The position numbers and the translations under genes are program-made. Of a DNA stretch of 64,000 bases, positions 1-7,141 are shown in pieces. Origin of the DNA: DASYTH01 sp035762905. GTDB taxonomy: Bacteria > Actinomycetota > Actinomycetes > Mycobacteriales > Pseudonocardiaceae. Below the pieces are notes generated by a model. It worked only from the letters and a program-made list of their open reading frames with translations, had not been told where the DNA came from and made no database searches. The stretch covers positions 1-64,000 of the forward strand of contig NZ_DASUCC010000076.1 in assembly GCF_035762905.1 (NCBI RefSeq), written 5' to 3'. The number at the start of each line of letters is the position of its first letter. Position 1 is the stretch's first letter.

Positions 1-151
1 ACCCGGTGAACAATTCGGTGTGGTGGTGGGCGATGTCGTTGATGATGTCCAGCGCGGCGGCATAGTCCCGGCGCATTCTGGTGAAGATTTCTGTCAGCGC
101 AGCCGGGAGCTCGGCACCGCGTAGGGCCGGGTATTCCTGGACTTCGCTCAC
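1..151 (-). CDS. partial hypothetical protein (N-terminal end only)
   Basis: Reads leftward off the window edge from a GTG start at 151. About 50 codons are visible, beginning MSEVQEYPALRGAELPAALT and continuing into an Arg- and Ala-containing helix and a His-rich stretch (AHHHTEL). Codon use is normal for a high-GC actinomycete. I do not recognise the family. The visible part looks helical and soluble, with no signal peptide. Assignment as a gene rests on the open frame and good third-position GC only. Confidence 0.45.
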   Translation of the reverse strand, partial: MSEVQEYPALRGAELPAALTEIFTRMRRDYAAALDIINDIAHHHTELFTG

Positions 152-337
152 ACCCGCAATTCTATCGACCGGTTCGACGGTTTCCTAGATTGTTCACTCG
201 ATCAGGTGTTCGACGCATGATTGTGCCATTCGCGTGGTTTCCGACGTGCGGTGCAGAGACATCTTTGCTGGGTTGGCGGGGGTACCCGGCGGCGTCGGAA
301 CGCCCGGGGTGGCCACCGTGCCAGGGCGGGGCCCGGG

Positions 338-612
338 CTTGGGAACTCGGGCGCTGGGGTTGGCAATTCGGTTGCCGGGTCCGACGACTCGCGTCCTGGA
401 CTTGGGAACTCGGTTGCTGGGGGCTAGCAATTCGCTTACTGGAGCCGGGAGTTCAGTGACCGGGCTTGGCGACTCGCACGCTGGACTTGGGAACTCGGGT
501 GCTGGGCTGGGAGTTCGGGTGCTGCGGTCGGTAACCCGGGTGCTGGGGCTGGGGATTCTGGTGTTGGGATGGCATTGGGAACCCGGGTGTTCGGCTCGGG
601 GTTGGGTGCCAA
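338..612. repeat. degenerate 21-bp minisatellite, gene-free
   Basis: About a dozen consecutive units of roughly 21 bp, variants of CTTGGGAACTCGGGTGCTGGG, run head to tail and decay toward the right end. Open frames cross it on both strands, but their translations are low-complexity (Gly/Leu/Thr or Pro/Ser rich) and simply reflect the 21-bp (7-codon) period, so I read it as noncoding. With the palindromic element beside it, it fills the gap between the edge gene and the next gene. Confidence 0.7.
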
Positions 613-651
613 GGTTGGGGGGTTTTGTCGTCGATGGGAACTTGGGTGCAT

Positions 652-821
652 GGGTCCGGGGCGGGGCGGGGTGATCTGGCAGGGCTTCGCCCTGCCCCTT
701 GGTGGCCCAAGGCACCGCGCGAGGCTCCTTGTCAAGGGTCGCGAAGCGATCGCGCAGCGACGCCGAAGGCGCCCTTGACAAGGAGACGCGGTGCCTTACG
801 CTCCCGGCCCGCCCCGGACCC
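652..821. repeat. long palindromic element (MITE/REP-like)
   Basis: Terminal arms GGGTCCGGGGCGGG (652-665) and its exact reverse complement (808-821) enclose a second inverted pair, AAGGCACCGCG (710-720 against 788-798), and a third, CTCCTTGTCAAGGG (725-738) against CCCTTGACAAGGAG (772-785). The left arm also contains a separate hairpin around 677-695. No transposase is present. The nested symmetry over 170 bp suggests a mobile palindromic intergenic repeat, or a very strong hairpin acting as terminator for a flanking gene. Confidence 0.6.
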
Positions 822-854
822 TACCCCGACCAGGTGCACCAAATTCGGAAACCA

Positions 855-2696
855 TCATGGCACCGGATAGTCCGCGATGTACACCGGGGCTCCGATTCGG
901 GTTGTATCCGCCGCCTCCCCCAAACCATTCACCACGTGATCGATGATCCCCGCGCTCAGATTCACCGTCATTATGTGATGCAACCGTACGCCGGGACGAT
1001 CGGGAACCTCGAACCCGTTTTCGGTGTGAATCGTCGGGTTGTTCCTATTGAAAACATATACGCCGCCACCGTACAGCGTGTGGGTGCGGACCCGATCTCC
1101 CACCTTGTACCCGGCGAACCCCTCGACCGCGCCATTCATCCAGTCCGCCTGGGTCGGCGGGTCGTAGGGCAGCTCGTTCTGGTACAGGATCGTGGTTCCG
1201 TTTTGGCCGTTCCACACCGTGTTGTACCGCTGGAAGTGTTCCACGAACAGGCCGGTTGCGGTCACGTGGTCGCCGTTGATGATCACGCCGTACCGCCCGG
1301 TGTTGGTGTTCCACCGTTCGGTGTCGGTGAAGCCTTCGACACCATGATCGCCGCGCCACACCCAGGTGTGGTCGATCAGCACATGGTCGCTGTTGATCTC
1401 CAACGCGGTGTCGGCCTTGCCGATGTGCGGGCCGCCGACCCGGAAGTACACGTCGGACAGGGTGGTGGGGTTGCGGGCGGAGCCGTGGTCGTGGCCGTGG
1501 CGCTGACCGACGCGCAGCAGGACCGGCGACTCGACGGTGCCGGCGTCGATCGTGACGCCGGCGATGATGACACCGGGCACGCCGGCGACGTCGAGCGGAA
1601 CGGCGCCGCCGACCGCGGTGAGGGTGGCGTGCCCGAGGCCGAGCACCACGGTCCCCGGCCGCCGGACCTCGATGCTGCGGGCGATGTCGTACACGCCCGG
1701 CGTGAGCAGCAGGTGCTTGCCCCGCGCCAATGCGGCGTTGATCAGCCACACCGGGTCGCCGGGGCGCGCCACGAAGAAGTCGGACAGCGGCAGGGTGCGG
1801 CCGGGCGTCATCCCCGCGCCCCAGGTGATGCCGCGCGAGTCGGTGGTCGCCGCGGGAACCCGGACGTTGTACCGGCCGCGGTCGTCGACGAACAGATACG
1901 GCTTCTCGCGGCTGACCGGAGTGGTGTCCAGGGTTGTGTACGGCGGGGTGGGGAACGCCGCGTCGTCCGGCGCGCCGACCACTCCGGCGAACACCTGGTT
2001 CCACACGCCGTTGGACCAGCTGCCGAGCTCGCTGTTGCGGGTCAGCCACTGCTGCTGCGACCCGTTGATCGTGGCCGGCAGCCGGGAGTCGGCGATGAAC
2101 CCGCCGCTGGCGAACTGCGGGCCCGCCGTGCAGTAGTCCATCAGCGACAGGGTGCCGCCGCTGATGTCGAGCCGGCGCATCGACACCGCCTGGGACACGG
2201 CCCAGAAGTTCGCCGAGGACCGGCAGGCGTCCTGGCCGGCCGCGTTGATCGTGAGCGACAGGTTGGACAGCGTGCGCCAGAAGTTGACCAGCGCCAGGCA
2301 GTTGCTGGTGCCGCCGCCCTCAAGGCACCGGTTGTACACCTCGATCTTGCCGTTGATCACGACATCGGTTGGCGATGCGCCCAGCCCGGCGATCTCGGTG
2401 TAGTAGCCGACCTTGAGCTGCAGCGGCTGCTCCGCCGTGCCGTAACTGCCCGGCTTGAACAGGAACGCGAACCGCGCGGTGCCCATCTCGTTGTCCACCT
2501 GGGCGGCGTGCGTCGCGTCGAGGGCCGCCTGGATCTGGGCGACCGGCATGCTCGGATCGAAGATCGTGACCTGCGGGCCGAGACCCGGGTTGGGGTGACC
2601 GCCATGCCATGGCGGGTCGGCGGACGCGGTGGTCCCGCCGGCCACCAGCACCAGGCAGAGCGCGACCGCGCCGCCCCAACGCCGTTGGATCATCAT
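855..2696 (-). CDS. secreted right-handed beta-helix protein, probable polysaccharide-active enzyme
   Basis: About 613 residues. I chose the ATG at 2696 because a GGAGAGG ribosome site lies about nine bases upstream; a GTG three codons earlier sits directly on that site. The N-terminus is a Sec signal peptide (hydrophobic run then TTASA). The mature chain has repeated short beta-strand and turn segments, including NSDHVLIDHTWVWRGDHG and GVYDIARSIEVRRPGTVVLG, typical of pectate-lyase-like or GH55-like parallel beta-helices. Relatives are often annotated only as coagulation factor 5/8-type or adenylyl cyclase, names without real support. Two LacI-type operators precede it, so sugar-responsive control is likely. 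Substrate unknown. Confidence 0.75.
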   Translation of the reverse strand: MMIQRRWGGAVALCLVLVAGGTTASADPPWHGGHPNPGLGPQVTIFDPSMPVAQIQAALDATHAAQVDNEMGTARFAFLFKPGSYGTAEQPLQLKVGYYTEIAGLGASPTDVVINGKIEVYNRCLEGGGTSNCLALVNFWRTLSNLSLTINAAGQDACRSSANFWAVSQAVSMRRLDISGGTLSLMDYCTAGPQFASGGFIADSRLPATINGSQQQWLTRNSELGSWSNGVWNQVFAGVVGAPDDAAFPTPPYTTLDTTPVSREKPYLFVDDRGRYNVRVPAATTDSRGITWGAGMTPGRTLPLSDFFVARPGDPVWLINAALARGKHLLLTPGVYDIARSIEVRRPGTVVLGLGHATLTAVGGAVPLDVAGVPGVIIAGVTIDAGTVESPVLLRVGQRHGHDHGSARNPTTLSDVYFRVGGPHIGKADTALEINSDHVLIDHTWVWRGDHGVEGFTDTERWNTNTGRYGVIINGDHVTATGLFVEHFQRYNTVWNGQNGTTILYQNELPYDPPTQADWMNGAVEGFAGYKVGDRVRTHTLYGGGVYVFNRNNPTIHTENGFEVPDRPGVRLHHIMTVNLSAGIIDHVVNGLGEAADTTRIGAPVYIADYPVP

Positions 2697-2721
2697 GCCG
2701 TTCACCCTCTCCGTTGAGCGG

Positions 2722-2735
2722 TGGAAGCGCTCTCA
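2722..2735. promoter_or_regulatory. LacI-family operator candidate, proximal
   Basis: TGGAAGCGCTCTCA is an imperfect palindrome centred on AGCGCT and resembles actinobacterial LacI-type sites such as the CebR box TGGGAGCGCTCCCA. It lies 26 bp before the start of the leftward beta-helix gene, where binding would block transcription or early elongation. Confidence 0.5.
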
Positions 2736-2791
2736 CGCATAGAGCAGGCCGGTAGCCCAATTGAACCAACGAGCACAGCCGGCAACGTGCT

Positions 2792-2807
2792 GAGAGAGCG
2801 CTCTCTC
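2792..2807. promoter_or_regulatory. LacI-family operator candidate, distal
   Basis: GAGAGAGCGCTCTCTC is a perfect 16-bp palindrome with the AGCGCT core of LacI-family operators. It lies about 70 bp upstream of the proximal copy, in the same intergenic region. Two related sites spaced about seven helical turns apart fit repression of the beta-helix gene by a LacI dimer or tetramer encoded elsewhere. Confidence 0.55.
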
Positions 2808-2894
2808 GAACGGACCAGTTCTACCCCGAAGAACGGCCCAGGTCCATATCCCGAAGACCGGCGGGCTGATGATGACCACCCAGCACGAGCACGG

Positions 2895-3662
2895 TCAGGC
2901 CGGCGGGCGGGTGATCACCGAGAACTCGGCGCCGAACGGGTCGGTGACGGTCGCGATCCGGCCGTAGATCATGTCGGACGGTTCGGCGGCGGTTCCGCCG
3001 GCAGCGGTCGCGGCGGCCACCGCGGCGTCGGTGTCGGCCACCTCGAACGTGGTGGCCCAGGTGGTGCTCTTGGCGTCCGGGTTGCCGAAGATCCCGGCCA
3101 CCTCGTGCCCGTCCGGCCGGCGGAGGAAGGTGAAGTCGAACTCGGGCAGATCCTCGTTGCGGTCCAGGGTGAAGTCGAACACCGCGGCGTAGAAGGTGCG
3201 CGCCCGGTCCGGGTCCGGGGTGACCAGGTCGTTGCGCACCAAGGATCCCGGCTCGTTGACCACCTCGGCGCCGATGTGCGCCCGCCCCTGCCACAGCCCG
3301 AACTGCCCGCCGGCGGGATCCCGGACGATGGCCATCCGGCCCTGCTCCATGACGTCCATCGCCGGGCTGATCACGCTGCCGCCGGCATCGAGGGCGCGCT
3401 GGACGGTGCGGTCGCAGTCGTCCGTCGCCAGGTACACGTTCCACCAGAACTCGGCCTCCCCCGGATCGGGGTTCGGCATGAGCGCCGCCACCCGCCGGCC
3501 GTCGAGCAGGCAGGTCGTGTAGTGCCCGGCCTCGGGCGGACCCACCGCGAAGGTCCAGCCGAACACCGCGCCGTAGAACGCCATTGCCCGGTCCAGGTCG
3601 GGAATGCCCAGGTCGACCCAGGTCGGGGTGCCGTTGGGCTGGTTCGCGGTCACATGGCTCAT
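2895..3662 (-). CDS. two-domain VOC (glyoxalase/bleomycin-resistance fold) protein
   Basis: 255 residues from an ATG with an upstream GAGGAG site. Two tandem VOC domains are visible. The first (about 1-125) begins TPTWVDLGIPDLDRAMAFYG and the second (about 130-255) has a matching start followed by DRARTFYAAVFDF. This duplication is common in actinobacterial VOC proteins of the 27 kDa type. The family uses a metal-dependent beta-alpha-beta fold, but the reaction cannot be predicted from sequence. The neighbours do not suggest a pathway. Confidence 0.85.
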   Translation of the reverse strand: MSHVTANQPNGTPTWVDLGIPDLDRAMAFYGAVFGWTFAVGPPEAGHYTTCLLDGRRVAALMPNPDPGEAEFWWNVYLATDDCDRTVQRALDAGGSVISPAMDVMEQGRMAIVRDPAGGQFGLWQGRAHIGAEVVNEPGSLVRNDLVTPDPDRARTFYAAVFDFTLDRNEDLPEFDFTFLRRPDGHEVAGIFGNPDAKSTTWATTFEVADTDAAVAAATAAGGTAAEPSDMIYGRIATVTDPFGAEFSVITRPPA

Positions 3663-3787
3663 CACCGTTCTCCTCACGCTTGTCGGATGTCGGCGACCAT
3701 AGCCAGGGGCACCGACAAATTCGCCGGACCACCCAGGGGCACCTAGGCAGAACACCCCCCTTCTTGCCGGGCAGCCGATGGGGGTTA

Positions 3788-6070
3788 ATGGAGGACATGC
3801 CCCGTCTCCGCCATTTCTTGCCGCTCGTCGTGGTCGCGCTCTCCGCCTCGGTCACCCCCGCGTTCGCCCAGCCGCCGGCCTGGCAGCCGAAGACCCCGCC
3901 GCTGTCCACCCCGTGGACCGCCCAGGTCGGCCCGGCCAACGCGCTGCCCGAGTACCCGCGGCCGCAGTTGGTCCGGCCGGACTGGCAGAACCTCAACGGG
4001 GTGTGGCAGTTCGCGCCGGCCGCGGCCGGGGCGGCGCCGCCGTTCGGCCAGAACCTGGCCCAGTCGATCCTGGTGCCGTTCCCGATCGAGTCGGCACTGT
4101 CCGGGATCGCGGCGCATTCGGACCGGATGTGGTACCGGCGCACGTTCACCGTGCCGGCCGGCTGGGCCGGACGGCGGGTGCAGCTCAACTTCGGCGCGGT
4201 GAACTGGCAGGCCGATGTCTGGGTCAACGGGGTCCGGGTCGGCGGGCACACCGGCGGCTACGGCAAGTTCTCCTTCGACATCACGCCAAGGCTCAGCACC
4301 GGCGCCAACGAGTTGATCGTCGGCGTGTTCGCCCCGATCGACTCCGGCGGCCAGCCGGTGGGCAAGCAGCGCCGCAACCCGGGCGGGATCTTCTACACCG
4401 CCGCGTCCGGCATCTGGCAGACGGTGTGGCTGGAGCCGACCGCGAGCGCCTGGGTGACCCGGCTCGACGTCACCCCGGACCTGCCCGGCAACCGGGTCCG
4501 GGTGATCGTCCGGGCGGCCGGCACCACGGGCGCCACCGCGACGGTGACCGTGCGCACCGGCGGCACGGTGATCAGCCGCGGCACCGGAGCGGTGAACGCG
4601 GAGATCGCGCTGCCGGTGCCGAACGCGCGGCGGTGGTCGCCGGACGATCCGTTCCTCTACGACCTGGACGTGGCGCTGACCGGCGGTGACGCGGTCACCA
4701 GCTACTTCGGCATGCGCTCGGTGGGCAAGGCCATGGTGAACGGCGTGCTCCGTCCGGTCCTCAATGGACAGTTTGTGTTCCACGTCGGCACCCTGGACCA
4801 GGGCTACTGGCCGGACGGAATCTACACCGCACCGACCGACGCGGCGCTGCGGTTCGACCTGCAGGCGCACAAGGATCTCGGCTTCAACACCGTGCGCAAG
4901 CACATCAAGGTCGAGCCGGACCGCTGGTTCCACTGGGCCGACCGGTTGGGTCTGCTGGTGTGGCAGGACATGCCGTCCATGACCACCGGACGCAACCCGG
5001 ATGCGGCGGCCAGGGCCAACTTCGAGGCCGAGCTGCGCGAGATGATCGACCAACACCGCAGCGTCACCTCGATCGTGCAGTGGGTGCCGTTCAACGAGGG
5101 CTGGGGCGAGTACGACCCGGCCCGGATCGCCGACCTGGTCAAGGCGATGGACCCGACCCGGTTGGTGGACAACAACTCCGGCTCCAACTGCTGCGGGTTC
5201 GACGGCGGCAACGGGGACACCGTCGACGACCACATCTACGTCGGACCGGGCAACCCGCAGCGGCCGAGCGCGACCCGGGTCGCCCAGCTCGGCGAGTTCG
5301 GCGGGCTGGGCCTGCGGGTCCCCGGCCACGAATGGAGCCCGGGCAACGGTTTCGGCGTCGAGATGGTGCCGAACGGGACCGTGCTGACCGACCGCTACGT
5401 CAGCCTGATCGCCGGGGTGCAGCGGCTGGTGTCCCGCACCGGGCTGTCCGCGGCGATCTACACCCAGATCACCGACGTGGAGAACGAGGTCAACGGCTTC
5501 TACACCTACGACCGCGCGGTGCTGAAGACGAACGCGGCCGCGGTCCGGGCGGCCAACCGGGCGCTGCTCACCGGAGCCCGGGTGCTGCCGGCCGCACCGT
5601 TGCCGGTCAACACCCGGATCTCTCTGCGGGTCACCACGCCCGGTTTCACCGACCGCTACGTCCGGCACCAGAACGCGCTGGCCTTCACCGAGCACGTGGA
5701 CGCCGGCAGCGCCGCGCTGCTCAAGGCGGACGCCACCTGGCGGATCACCACCGGCCTGGCCGACCCCACCTGCTACTCGTTCGAGTCGGTCAACTTCCCC
5801 GGCGAGTACCTGCGGCACGCGAACTCCCGGGTGCGCAAGGACGGCAACGACGGCTCCGATCTCTACCGCCGGGACGCCACCTGGTGCAGCCGTCCCGGCC
5901 TGACCGGATCGAACGTGGCGCTGGACAGCCTGGACTTCCCCGGCAAGTTCCTGCGCCACTTCAACGCCGAGCTGTGGCTGGCGGCGAACGGCGGTCCGAA
6001 CACCTACGAGTCGGCGGTGGGCTTCCCGGCGGACGTCACCTGGCAGATCTCCCCACCCTGGGTGCCCTAG
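3788..6070 (+). CDS. secreted GH2-family glycoside hydrolase with C-terminal AbfB (CBM42-like) module
   Basis: 760 residues from the ATG at 3788; an ATG three codons later is an alternative. The signal peptide ends near AFAQ. The sugar-binding domain (about 40-220, containing PIESALSGI and MWYRRTFTVPAGWAGRRVQLNFG) and the immunoglobulin-like domain are followed by the catalytic TIM barrel. This has the expected acid/base Glu in FNEGWGEYDP and a probable nucleophile Glu in QITDVENEVNGF. The last 160 residues (from about 600) carry the RYVRHQN and GEYLRHAN repeats of an arabinofuranosidase-B beta-trefoil. Probable substrate: an arabinose-bearing plant polysaccharide. Its stop shares the CTAG at 6067-6070 with the convergent regulator. 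Confidence 0.88.
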   Translation: MEDMPRLRHFLPLVVVALSASVTPAFAQPPAWQPKTPPLSTPWTAQVGPANALPEYPRPQLVRPDWQNLNGVWQFAPAAAGAAPPFGQNLAQSILVPFPIESALSGIAAHSDRMWYRRTFTVPAGWAGRRVQLNFGAVNWQADVWVNGVRVGGHTGGYGKFSFDITPRLSTGANELIVGVFAPIDSGGQPVGKQRRNPGGIFYTAASGIWQTVWLEPTASAWVTRLDVTPDLPGNRVRVIVRAAGTTGATATVTVRTGGTVISRGTGAVNAEIALPVPNARRWSPDDPFLYDLDVALTGGDAVTSYFGMRSVGKAMVNGVLRPVLNGQFVFHVGTLDQGYWPDGIYTAPTDAALRFDLQAHKDLGFNTVRKHIKVEPDRWFHWADRLGLLVWQDMPSMTTGRNPDAAARANFEAELREMIDQHRSVTSIVQWVPFNEGWGEYDPARIADLVKAMDPTRLVDNNSGSNCCGFDGGNGDTVDDHIYVGPGNPQRPSATRVAQLGEFGGLGLRVPGHEWSPGNGFGVEMVPNGTVLTDRYVSLIAGVQRLVSRTGLSAAIYTQITDVENEVNGFYTYDRAVLKTNAAAVRAANRALLTGARVLPAAPLPVNTRISLRVTTPGFTDRYVRHQNALAFTEHVDAGSAALLKADATWRITTGLADPTCYSFESVNFPGEYLRHANSRVRKDGNDGSDLYRRDATWCSRPGLTGSNVALDSLDFPGKFLRHFNAELWLAANGGPNTYESAVGFPADVTWQISPPWVP

Positions 6071-7008
6071 GCGGCGTCCTTCCCGGTTCCGGCGACGATG
6101 GTGCCGGAGGCGAGGCGCACGGCGTTGTGGGTGAACCGGTTGCGGTACGCGGAGGCGTTGAGTCCGAAGTGGGCCTTGAAGCGGCGGGCGAAGTAGTTCT
6201 GGTCCGGCCAGCCGACGGTGTGCGCGATGTGCGCGATCGGCTCGTCGGTGTGCAGCAGCAGGCTGGCCGCGAGCTCCGCGCGATGCCGGGCCAGGTAGGC
6301 GATCGGCGGCAGGCCGGCGGCGGACTTGAACAGCCGCACCAGATAGCCGGGTGCGAGGTGCAGCCGGGTGGCCAGCTCGCCGAGCGTCCAGCGGAACTCC
6401 GGACTGGCCTCCATCAGCCGCATCGCGTGCAGCACGGCCGGATGCGTCGGCCCGGTGGGCTCCTCCACCTCGCCGCCGGCCCGGGCGACGGTGCGGGCCA
6501 GCGCGGAAAGGAACAGCGCGAGCCGGCCGATGATGTCGCCCCGGTGCAGCCCGATCGGCTTGTGCCGCACGGCGTCCAGCGCGTCCAGGTGGCCGGCGCA
6601 TTCGGCGAGCGTGGCCGGGTCCAGGCTGGTGCTGAGAATCCCCCGGCGCCGCAACGAGTACGGTCCGGTCCAGAGCAGGTAGCCGAGCAGCGGGTCCTCC
6701 CGGGTCCAGGCCAGCTCCCGGTGCAGCAGCCCGGTGGAGAAGCAGCAGTTGAACACGTCCAGCCGCCGGCACTCCTCGTAGCCGTGCCAGACCCCGGGCC
6801 GCAGCAGGATCACGTCCCCGGCCCGGACCGGCTCCCGGCCGGCGAGGGAGACGTGCACGCCCTGGCCGCCGGTCACCACCGCGATCTCCATGAAGCTGTG
6901 CGTGTGCAGGTGGTGTCCGGGATCGTGCAGGTGGTGCCCGGCGTAGGCGAGCGAGCCGTCGGTGAAGTACAGCAGGTCGTTCTTGTTCCCGACCGGTGCG
7001 CTATCCAT
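6067..7008 (-). CDS. AraC-family transcriptional regulator with cupin sensor
   Basis: 313 residues from ATG at 7008. The N-terminal AraC-type cupin (about 10-150) has the metal- or sugar-pocket stretch LHTHSFMEIAVVTGGQGVH. The C-terminal AraC DNA-binding domain (about 210-305) has two helix-turn-helices, including IAHIAHTVGWPDQNYFARRF. It is divergent from the rhamnosidase gene and 133 bp from it, so it is the likely local activator for rhamnoside genes. A perfect 12-bp palindrome of LacI type lies in the same gap. Confidence 0.88.
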   Translation of the reverse strand: MDSAPVGNKNDLLYFTDGSLAYAGHHLHDPGHHLHTHSFMEIAVVTGGQGVHVSLAGREPVRAGDVILLRPGVWHGYEECRRLDVFNCCFSTGLLHRELAWTREDPLLGYLLWTGPYSLRRRGILSTSLDPATLAECAGHLDALDAVRHKPIGLHRGDIIGRLALFLSALARTVARAGGEVEEPTGPTHPAVLHAMRLMEASPEFRWTLGELATRLHLAPGYLVRLFKSAAGLPPIAYLARHRAELAASLLLHTDEPIAHIAHTVGWPDQNYFARRFKAHFGLNASAYRNRFTHNAVRLASGTIVAGTGKDAA

Positions 7009-7106
7009 GCCGGTCAACCCTAAGGCCGGATCGGGCCGAAGTGAATATCGTGCTACCACTGGTGCACATCGGGCTAGCAACGGGTCGGGGCGGGCCAGAT
7101 ACTCCT

Positions 7107-7118
7107 TGAAACGTTTCA
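7107..7118. promoter_or_regulatory. LacI-type operator candidate before rhamnosidase operon
   Basis: TGAAACGTTTCA is a perfect palindrome with the central CG typical of LacI/GalR operators. It sits 24 bp before the rhamnosidase start and may repress or integrate control of the operon alongside the AraC regulator. No LacI gene is present in the window. Confidence 0.55.
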
Positions 7119-7141
7119 GGACGAGAGGCAGGGACGCCAGG

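Noticed and set aside
194..781. Long Pro/Ser/Thr-rich open frame on the minus strand (195 codons) and several plus-strand frames
   Set aside because: Their low complexity tracks the 21-bp minisatellite and they run into the palindromic element; no ribosome site or recognisable domain.
3785..6772. 995-codon open frame antisense to the GH2 gene
   Set aside because: A typical mirror frame of high-GC coding DNA; its translation is Arg/Gly/Ala/Pro-rich and the opposite strand encodes a complete recognisable enzyme.
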